From NCBI GenBank assembly GCA_003427395.1, contig BFEA01000368.1, positions 306,988 through 339,454 on the forward strand: a stretch of 32,467 bases of DNA. Direction: 5' to 3'. The notes beneath the pieces were generated by a model. It did not search any database, had not been told where the DNA came from, and was given only the letters and a program-made list of their open reading frames with translations. A program made the translations under genes and the position numbers. The DNA comes from Chara braunii (Eukaryota; Streptophyta; Charophyceae; Charales; Characeae). Shown here piece by piece: positions 10,002 through 17,678 of the stretch; the stretch's first letter is position 1, and every line of letters begins with the position of its first letter.

Positions 10002-10015
10002 CCGACACGTGTCGG
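10002..10015. repeat. 14-bp perfect palindrome next to the primer site
   Basis: CCGACACGTGTCGG is self-complementary and overlaps the end of the primer-binding site by two bases, in the short leader between that site and gag. It could form a hairpin or a self-pairing RNA loop. The dimerisation idea is inference by analogy with retroviral leaders. Confidence 0.6.
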
Positions 10016-10026
10016 CTCCGATACCA
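10014..10026 (-). promoter_or_regulatory. Primer-binding site (initiator Met tRNA type)
   Basis: The minus strand reads TGGTATCGGAGCC, which matches the usual plant element primer site TGGTATCAGAGC except for one base. It is preceded by a T and followed by a very short leader to gag, exactly where a primer site should be. It marks the inner edge of the 5' LTR as the following few bases at 10027. Confidence 0.8.
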
Positions 10027-11691
10027 ACCTCACGCCCCTCGCTGTCTTTCGTTCGGAGTGCTAAAGGTGCAGAATGAAGGCCCAGAAAAACAGCAAGATG
10101 GGGTGTGCCAAGGATTTTTGGAAAATTGAGTATGGGGACAGAGACAGAACTGAAATCCCCCGTGTTGGCCCGATGAAGTAAGTCGGTTGCTTTCGCGCGT
10201 CGCGGAATGCGCGCGCGAGCTCGGCGCGAAAAGAGAAAGATCCAAATTCAATCCAAACGTAGTGTTGAGCTTCCCACCGCGCTACGGATCTTCGTTTAGA
10301 GCGGAAGGGTTTCGACACACTTCGCGTATCCCGTTTCCGTACCAAGTCCTTACGTCGCTCGTTAGTCAGTTCCGAGTCCGACGTGGATGGTCTCAGNNNN
10401 NNNNNNNNNNNNNNNNNNNNNNNNNNNNNNNNNNNNNNNNNNNNNNNNNNNNNNNNNNNNNNNNNNNNNNNNNNNNNNNNNNNNNNNNNNNNNNNNNNNN
10501 NNNNNNNNNNNNNNNNNNNNNNNNNNNNNNNNNNNNNNNNNNNNNNNNNNNNNNNNNNNNNNNNNNCGTGTGGCTCTTTCCTTGTGCTCGTCTTCACTCC
10601 GTATCCGGTAGTGGAAGCCCTTTTATTCGTAGCGATCGAAACGCTGGCACTCAGTGCACAGGGTTCGAGGCCAATGGGGCGCCACTGCCGTCCACGGAAT
10701 GACGATCAGATCGTTAAATGGCAACAGTAATGAGTAGGGTAGGAAATGTGTATCGATAATGACAAAGCCCGCATCCACGAAGTTCAACCAGGAACAACGA
10801 TTTTCAGGAGGGAAGTAATATTGTTTGCCAATCCGTGCGACAACTTCTCGTACGTCCCACTCACAAACACGTGTCCTTTCCTCGTTGTAGGGGAAGGGGC
10901 ACGTCGGCGAGGGAGATACGGAAGGCTGGCGCCCGATCCAGGAGCGACTGTCAGTCCAGATATCAATCACCTATACAAAGTTTACAAAAAAAAATCCCCG
11001 AGACGTCATCAAAAACTCAATCGAAAAAGAACTAGCTAGTATTCTCCTTCCTTCGGATACGAGAGAAGCATTTTACGGAATCCGCACAACCATGCATTAA
11101 TCGGGTTGGAGTTCCGAGGGATCACCCCGCGACTCAGTTTCAGCCGACCTGATTCACAAAAACACGAGGCGCCAAGCTTTTTAGAGGTTGCCCCACAGAC
11201 TGTCTGTTAATGTCGTGCAGCATAAGGCAGATGGCATACCCAGTGCATTCAGGACGACAGATCTAAACACTCTTGCATTCTCGAACGGAATCCCGTTAAG
11301 ATCCGTGTCTAATCAACGCGAAAATACAAGCATCTCCGTACATAAATCCACTGTGGAAGGTGCGAAAATGACAACAATGCACATGTTAGAGGTAGATCGG
11401 GGGATTGTGCACACGCGTCCACCGTTCACAAGACAAGATGGTAGGGCTCCCTTACATTGGGGGGCCATCCAGGAAACTAATGGAAGAGTTCTGGAAGAAG
11501 TTATTGTTCGCGGGAAATCACGAGAGTTCACTTTGGTTCACCAGAGCGACAAACTCGTAACACATCATCATTCAAATTGGAGAGAGGGAGAGAGAGATGA
11601 GAGAGATAGACGAGAAATGTCGAGACAGGAGGTACCAGAGGGTCGGGCAAAAAAAACATTCGGCTTCACAGCCGTAAACTCATACCGAAAA
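10027..11691 (-). repeat. Presumed 3' part (R/U5 side) of the 5' LTR
   Basis: No gene is supported. The stretch lies between the primer site and the portion that matches the left repeat. Its left-hand counterpart would be outside the window, so it cannot be confirmed as LTR here. A CpG-dense patch lies near 10190-10240 (alternating CG, GCGCGCGCGAGCTC). A plus-strand frame at 11188-11694 lacks an early ATG and I do not call it. Confidence 0.45.
10397..10566. other. Assembly gap
   Basis: 170 consecutive N. The true length may differ, and reading frames across it are meaningless. Confidence 1.
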
Positions 11692-11966
11692 TAACTGATC
11701 CGCAATCACGAAGGCGCATTCGCCGTGAAATTCCAATATGGCCCCAGGCCAATCATCCACTCAACTCCAATTACAGATCCTCGTACCCGCACCGACGATT
11801 TCGGCCGTAGCATGCTAACTTCCGCCACAGCGATCGTCACCCCGCTGGCGCAGACTCGACTCGGCTCGCGCGGATCCCACAGTCCGTCGTGGCGATCAAG
11901 CGCGAAGCCGGCCAGCCTACAGTCAGCCCGACAGGGCTTTTCGACTCGCACCAAACGCATCACCTA
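11692..11966 (-). repeat. Right copy of the direct repeat, first part
   Basis: Matches 1-273 with scattered substitutions, about 5 percent, mostly transitions plus small indels. It ends at the TA of CTAG where the nested DNA element is inserted. Confidence 0.85.
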
Positions 11967-12876
11967 GAACATAGGATTCGTAAAAAGCCAACAAAAAAAA
12001 ATGTTGGGTTTGAATGAAATTTATTGAAGATTCTGAAAGTAGAGTATTTAGGTCTCCCGTAGGAGCAAGATTCCACGTGAAGTAAAATAACTTTAATAGA
12101 AAGGCAATTTTTTAGAACCACTGGAAATGGCGAGGAAAAAAACATGTTTTTCCTTAAAAAATCACTAACAAGCGAAACACCGTTTATTAAGGAATAAAAA
12201 TATGTAGTTTTTTATTGTCTCAAAAAATCATGTGTATAGTCCTATAAGTCACGTAGCATGACAAACATGTTCGAGGGTTTCGTGAGCAGACTAATATGTT
12301 ATCTTGTTTATGACTACGTTCCCCTTAACATGTCCTCTTTTTTATGGACAACCTTTCCTTTTCTTTAATAGATTTTTACATTTTTTTTCTTCGGATTTTT
12401 ATTTTTAACTTGGATTTGACTAAAAATTTGAAGATGCGTCCAAGGCAAACGTTGTTTGTGTTATTATTTTACATATCATATATTTTTTTCGAATGTTTCT
12501 CTCGTAAGCGTCAAAATTGATTTAGAGGAATTTATACTTTGAGAACGACGTATAGTCCTATACATCAGTATTCACTAAAACTGATTTTTTTACAACTTTC
12601 GAGTTTGCCTCGCAATTTTTTTCTTGGAGCTCTATTGTTTGCTGGTCGGTTGGAAATCACTTATAGTCCTATAACAGGATCTTTGTTCGAAAGAGTTTTT
12701 CGACATATTTTAAAGATCGCTTCACTTTTAGCTCGGTTTTCCGCCTCGTCTCTCGAGAAAGGATTAAAGACGCTGTTTTTTTTTTGTTAAATACAACTGT
12801 TTCACTTCTAAGATTTCACTCTATACAAAATGTTGGGTTCTTTTGGTTTTGTTGGGTTTTCATGAATCCTGTGTTC
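11967..12876. mobile_element. 910-bp non-autonomous DNA transposon (large MITE) with TA target duplication
   Basis: The element interrupts the right repeat copy at CTAG, which is intact and single at 271-274 in the left copy. Terminal inverted repeats begin GAACATAGGATTCGTAAAAA on the left and GAACACAGGATTCATGAAAA on the inverted right end, and continue to about 30 bp. Flanking TA is duplicated (11965-11966 and 12877-12878); reading the duplication as CTAG with the terminus starting at AACA is equivalent. The interior is markedly AT-rich compared with its host and has no convincing transposase gene. TATAGTCCTATA occurs three times inside. The TA duplication fits Tc1/mariner/pogo-type transposition, but the family is not identified. 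Confidence 0.85.
12235..12673. repeat. Three internal copies of TATAGTCCTATA
   Basis: The 12-mer occurs at 12235-12246, 12551-12562 and 12662-12673. Each is an interrupted palindrome (TATAG, TC, CTATA). The flanks differ, so these are not simply copies of a longer duplicated block. They are candidate protein-binding sites of the element. Confidence 0.65.
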
Positions 12877-13263
12877 TAGCCACTTCTCCCCGGAAGTTGG
12901 CTTGCGAGTGGAAAACGTAAGAGAGGTTTGTGGGCGCGCTTGCATAATTTATAGTTGCGAGAAAGGAGATAGATGGGGGAGGAGACAGAGGAGAGATCGA
13001 GGTGTAAGGGGGGAAGGTTCAGCGAAAGGTGCTCAAGGGAAGCCATGTTGATCCTTCGGAACCTAGTTTTCAACCAATCAGATTCGTCGTGCAATAGGAA
13101 GATCCTCTTGTTCAACGAGCCTGATTGGTGAGCCAAGGTAATCGGAGGATCAACCGGGCTTCGCGAGCCAAGGTTGAAGAGCGAGAAGAGACGAGGCACG
13201 AAAAGCATCGCGAGACGGGTCCAAGATTCAGATGATCAAGAAGGGGAAACAGGCGCGCAAAAA

Positions 13264-13338
<75 letters not shown>

Positions 13339-13905
13339 GTTGCGATAGGAGAAGAGGAGGAGGGGGAAGGGAGAGAGGAGAGAGTGCGGGGGAAGAAGGA
13401 CGCGGGAAATAAGGAGGAGGAAGCTTCGCATGCGTGGCGCCGATAACAGGAGAAAAAGGCACCAAAATAGTTACAGCTTGCCTATGTCCTACACTAATTC
13501 AAAAATTGAAATCGCCATATCCACGCACGAAAGTCGACGTGGGAAAAGAAATTCCTATGCCTGTTCGTATTCTCACAAAATTCCTAAAGCTTTCTCCAAC
13601 GTGACCTAGAACATTCATGCAAGGAAAAAGATACGTCGGGCTCCGCTTATTCCGTAATTCCTAACTGTCGATCCCGATTTTCGGTGCGCTCGCTAAGGCG
13701 CGCGTAATTTCCCATGCATTTCCCGAATTGCAAAAAGCAGGATTCCAAGAATCAATAGAACTTCGAAAAAAATGGGGGCCAAAACAAGGCGCCTGAAATC
13801 AAGAAAAGCAACGGGGGTTTTGTGGGGTCGGTATGATATAAGAAGGGGGGGGGTATTGAGTCAAGGGGTACGAAAGATAGCGCGGGGTCGGGAAGTGGTT
13901 CATCA
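12877..13905 (-). repeat. Right copy of the direct repeat, second part
   Basis: Matches 272-1249. The copy is about 51 bases longer than the left one, mostly because of the GA microsatellite. It ends in TCA at 13905, directly joined to LINE coding sequence. Confidence 0.85.
13266..13334. repeat. (GA)n microsatellite, about 34 units
   Basis: An almost pure AG/GA run. The same site in the left copy (about 660-680) has only a few GA units followed by an A-run, so the expansion is specific to one copy. Confidence 0.95.
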
Positions 13906-14285
13906 TATGCATCCGCCTCCATGTCCCACAGATCCTTGAGCTGCACTATTCCCTTCTCCACCCAAGCTTTGCCAAAGTTGCCTGGGCTTCCATCTGCCTT
14001 CAAGCAAGAACCCGTAATAGAGACTATGAGAGGATTTTCGAAGAGAATTTGATTAAGGATTTCCCCCCTAGTCTCCGGCGGTCGAAGAAGCTCGGGGGCA
14101 AGTTTTTGCCATGCAGACAGAATATTGCGCCACAGTCTTGACTTTGGTTTGCGAACTTAGAAAGACCGGATGAGCATACAGGCCCATACATCAGCTCCTC
14201 TAGTTAGCTCTCAATCCTTAGCCAAGATATATTCGCCCAATCTCACCCAGAGCTTTGAGCGGATTCCAAAAGTTGTTGCGACCAC
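13906..14285 (-). pseudogene. LINE ORF2 C-terminal region, truncated
   Basis: Downstream of the RT domain, this reads fragments homologous to the second LINE, such as GSPGNFGKAWVEKGIVQLKDLWD near 13925-13995 (compare GSPGSFGRSWVEKGVIQLRDIWD near 30740-30805). The frame is broken by several stops. It ends at the junction with the LTR-like repeat. The C-terminal Cys/His domain present in the other LINE is lost. Confidence 0.75.
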
Positions 14286-15600
14286 TCATTTGCACAATAG
14301 GGCGCAGTTCTGCTGCATAGGGTCCAAAACCACCAAACCCCCTTGATCCCTCGGCACGGTCACAGTTTCCCAAGCCACCTTCCAAATAAACCCTTGCTGT
14401 TGTGATGCTGATGGCTTCCATAAGTATCGAGCAACTTCCCGTTTGATGCGCTTGTATGCCCCTTCGCCCAGCATGTGGACTGAGAGGGGAAACCACAAAA
14501 TTGAAAAGGCAGCCGAGGTCAGTACCAAAGCACGCCGAAAAAGTGACAATTTAAAGTTGCGAGCCCAACCTGCAATTTTGGCTGCCACTTTATCTGCAAG
14601 GATGGAGTCTTGGGCTGCTGAGCAGTCTGTGAAAGCCACCTATACACCCAAGAACCGTTCTGAAGAATCGGCAGGGACTTGCTTAAGGCCCCAGTCCATA
14701 CTCAAATCCTTGGGGGCGGGGAGAAAGAAACTTGATTTGTCCCAATTAAGGGAAGCTTCAGAAAGAGTACAATAAGTATCAATAATATTCCTAAATTTCT
14801 GTAAGGCCACAGGGTTATTATCGCATGCTACTGTTAAATCGTCTGCTATTGCACCCCCTTTCCATTCCAAGGTAGGGGTCAGCTTTAAACCGGTTATAGC
14901 AGGATTATTTCTAATGTTATCCAACAGAATTTCGAGTTGGAGAACAAATAGCAGGGGTGCCAATAGGCAGCCCTGTCTTAACGATCTAGAGAGTTTGAAC
15001 TCTTCGGATAGCCTACCATTAACTATAACCATTGAGGAGGCTTGTTCATAGCTTGCTTTGACCCAGGTCCGAAAGCCCCGGCCAAAACCCAACTTTTGTA
15101 GGGTGGTGTGGACAAAACTCCACCCCACCCTGTCGTAGGCCTTCTCCATATCAAGGAGGAGGATAACAACATCTCTTTTCTCCTTGCCTATAAGCTCCAA
15201 GACCTATATTGTTGAAATGATATTGTCAAAGATGGATCGGCCTTTGACAAAAGCCCCTTGCTCCCAACCGATCAGGTTTGGGAGGAGCCTTGCTAGGCAC
15301 AAGGCCAAGGTCTTAGCAAACAATTTATAGGTAACGTTGAGGATCGAGATTGGCCTCCAATTCCGCACATCCCTTTTATCTCATTTTTTATACATCAACG
15401 AGATCATCCCTTGTGTAAAGCCCTTCGGAGTTTACCCGTGTGGAGGGTCTCATTATATATCTCACAAAGGAACGGGGCTAAGGCCCCCCACGTAGCTAGA
15501 AAAACTCAACCGGGAGTCCGTCGAGGTCGGGGCATTTGCCCTTGGCCATGGCCTTTGCTGACTATAGGATCTCCGGTACCTCCATGGGCCTGTCCAGTTC
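14286..15600 (-). pseudogene. LINE reverse transcriptase domain
   Basis: RT motifs appear in order: KGKCP and LDGLPVEFF near 15520-15550, RNWRPISILNVTYKL near 15330-15365, LLLDMEKAYDRVGWSF (motif A), SLRQGCLLAPLLFVLQ (motif B, with LLAP where PLSP is usual), GGAIADDLTVAC (motif C, IADD at 14838-14849), ASLNWDKSSFF (motif D), then the thumb. Stops interrupt it: TGA after MYKK, TAG before VLELIG (15201), TAG at 14640-14642 where the second LINE has CAG (Gln), and others. The catalytic Asp residues remain. RT primes on nicked target DNA in this class. Confidence 0.92.
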
Positions 15601-16034
15601 TCTGGCCGCAGCTTGAGATATCAATTTGTTTGTGCCGGACCAGAACTGGAAGATCTCGGTCATGTCAAATTGGGGAGGGTCAAAGGGGCGGCGTGTAGTA
15701 ACTATATCCCTATAATATTCTAAAGCATAACTACACATCTGAATAGTATCTATTACTAAGGGTGTTGATGAGTCGAAAGGGTGAGATAATTCTCTTATCA
15801 GGGATTTGGATTGCATTGGAGAAGGGAGCGAAATGTCAGCTTGGTCATCCTATCGTATCCAACTATCCCTCTGAGTTTTAACAGTTCAATCCATTCCGAC
15901 TGTTTATGAATTTCTGGTGCTTCGAGTTGGAGCAAGGCATCCCTGCGGATGCCTGACCAATAAAAATCTGAAAAGTGGTCTCTCCCCATTTCTGATTCTG
16001 CTTGTGAGATAGATTTTGTCAATAGTTTTACCCT
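15601..16034 (-). pseudogene. LINE ORF2 linker between endonuclease and RT
   Basis: This encodes the connector homologous to the second LINE. The part from 16022 to 15798 reads LRGIVGYDRMTKLTFRSLL. It then shifts frame near 15800-15815, and 15816 to 15562 reads YYRDIVTTRRPFDPPQFD. The same words appear near 28840-29050 in the other LINE. No enzymatic motif is seen. The frame breaks are a TGA at 16035-16037, the frameshift and a TAG at 15562-15564. Confidence 0.8.
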
Positions 16035-16976
16035 TCATTCACGCCTTGCTGCCTTCATTCTTGAGAAGGTCATCAAGGCGTGTCTCACTATTGCTATACC
16101 TGTGTCGGCCCACAGGGAGAGATCTGAGAACAGATCCTTGGCGAGCGTCCACTTTGTCATATGAGAGTTGACCCATTCAAGGATGCCTGGGTCCTTCAGA
16201 TGGTTGGTGTTTAGTCTAAAAGGTGGGCGGTGTCTGTCAATAGTGTCCTTTGGGAGAATATCCAATAGAACCGGGTGGTGGTCCGATATAGAACCGAGGC
16301 TCTCCTCGCACCACATGCTTCGGTCCCAAGGGGCGCCCCTTACCAGAAAAAAATCAAGGCGCTTTCTTGGGGCCTGAGCTATCGGAGTCGGGGGGGGGGC
16401 ATACCATGTAAATCCATTGGCCTCTGGATTCAATGTCTTGTAGACATCATTTAAATTAAGGGATTCACAAAGGGAGTTGAGCATTAGGGAGTTGGTCCTT
16501 AATGGTTTCACAACTTTAAGGATCGTGTTCCAATCACCACAGAGGATGAGGTCATCCACATCCGGAATGTAGCCAGATAGGCTTGCCAAGAAATTTATTC
16601 GTGTTGGATATTCCACGGGGGCATATACAGTCATAACGGCTCAATCCTCTGATTCTACCGAGAACTTTAACCATGCCCAACGGCCTTCAACATCATTATG
16701 CTGGTCAATAATGGTTATGTCTAGATCTTTATTGACAAGGATGGCAACACCCCGTTTGGAGCCAACCGCCGGGGACCATACCTGCGGTCCATCCCACCAA
16801 GGTTGGATGGATGCTATCTTATTCTGATAAAGCTTGGTTTCCTGCAAGCAGGCTATTTGCACATTTTGCGAGTGTATCCAAGCTTTGAACCTTGATTTCT
16901 TAAATGTTTTTGCAGTATCTATAAAACCACGTAGGTTCCAGGTAAGTAGTTTGATTCTACTTGGTAGAACCATCAC
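16035..16976 (-). pseudogene. LINE apurinic-type endonuclease domain (ORF2 N-terminus)
   Basis: ORF2 starts with ATG at 16974-16976 and reaches the endonuclease core at once: LTWNLRG (Asn), CLQETKL (catalytic Glu), ILVNKDL, TVYAPVEYPTR (Tyr), LILCGDWN (Asp and Asn), RKRLDFFLVRG (Asp) and SISDHHPVLL (Asp-His). All expected catalytic residues are present. One in-frame TGA at 16641-16643 stands where the second LINE has Trp (EEDWAV), so it is probably TGG to TGA. The enzyme nicks genomic DNA to prime reverse transcription. Confidence 0.93.
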
Positions 16977-17517
16977 CAGATCCCCTGCCGCGTGGGTTTT
17001 GGATTCGGCCTGCCATGGTTTTTTTAACCGGTACCCCTCTGCCTTTCACGGCAAGGGTTTTATCAACTTGTTCGACAGGAGGGGGACCCCCTGAATTAAG
17101 TTCAACAGCAAACTGATCTGAAGAGAACCCTTCGACTGCATTTGTGTGATGCAGCCAGTCTGCTACCGCTTGTGTAGACAACTCTTCTGGCAGCTTAATG
17201 TCCTTAAGAGTGTCTGTATTCGTGTCCAGCAGACAGGTAAGAGGACGCCAGTAGATACCCTGGAGTTTTGCTCCCTCCATTTCCTGCGAACTCGCGCAGA
17301 AGGCCATGCTTGCAAGGTGTAGTATTACTTTCTTCCCTTGCGGATTCACTGCAATATGTCGGCCCTTCTTGGGTTCTGAAAGTCGTTCACAGGACCCTCT
17401 GTCCCGTAGGACTTGCTTTTTGGTCTCTACAAGCCATCGGGTATTAGGGAGGGGGGGTATAGTTGGGATCGCTAGTAGTGATAGGATTTCATCCTTGTCA
17501 ATCGTAGTCAAGATCAT
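16957..17517 (-). CDS. LINE middle frame, probable C-terminal part of ORF1
   Basis: A 186-codon frame (ATG 17515-17517) whose end overlaps the ORF2 ATG by 20 bases in another frame. Its text (PKKGRHIAVNPQGKKVILHL, LSTQAVADWLHH) has counterparts in the plus-strand LINE (PKMGRHIVDADTDVKVLMYI, LTAQDVAEWLSL), so it is a genuine conserved coding segment and not a shadow. Sequence after the ORF1 stop (17679) also reads protein-like for about 55 codons, so ORF1 probably once ran through a TAG and one frameshift into this segment. I recognise no domain. Confidence 0.6.
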   Translation of the reverse strand: MILTTIDKDEILSLLAIPTIPPLPNTRWLVETKKQVLRDRGSCERLSEPKKGRHIAVNPQGKKVILHLASMAFCASSQEMEGAKLQGIYWRPLTCLLDTNTDTLKDIKLPEELSTQAVADWLHHTNAVEGFSSDQFAVELNSGGPPPVEQVDKTLAVKGRGVPVKKTMAGRIQNPRGRGSGDGSTK

Positions 17518-17678
17518 CGGGCATAGGGGGAGGGGGTAATTACCAATGGGACCATAAGTTCCTTGGGAGGACCCCCATCCTTATCTTTGATCTGCAGGGT
17601 TTGCATGGGGCGTACGATTTTTAACAGTTGTCTTGTTGCCGCAGGTTTTTCCTGCATAAGCCCTCCTCCTTTGAACTG

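Larger units (their letters stand above)
1..13905 (-). mobile_element. Large Ty3/gypsy LTR retrotransposon (left end outside window)
   Basis: A minus-strand gag-pol block (about 9980 to 4001) is flanked by two direct copies of a ~1.25 kb sequence, at 1-1249 and 11692-13905. Both copies stop at the same point (GGTTCRTCA), so the terminus reads TG on the minus strand as LTRs do. A tRNA-type primer site sits at 10014-10026 just upstream of gag. If the right LTR runs from about 10027 to 13905, it is about 3.0 kb without the 910-bp nested element, and about 1.7 kb of the left LTR lies before position 1. Weak points: I see no purine tract beside 1250, and the base next to the primer site is not a clean CA end. 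The element nature is certain from pol; the exact LTR limits are inferred. Confidence 0.65.

Noticed and set aside
11188-11694. 168-codon plus-strand frame inside the presumed LTR
   Set aside because: It begins at TTG with no early ATG, has no recognisable domain, runs into a GA-rich stretch and lies in repeat sequence.
13752-13905. A minus-strand frame of about 48 codons ending near 13752 and nearly identical to one ending near 1096
   Set aside because: Conservation is simply that of the duplicated DNA; the frame is fused to LINE text in one copy and to purine-rich noise in the other.
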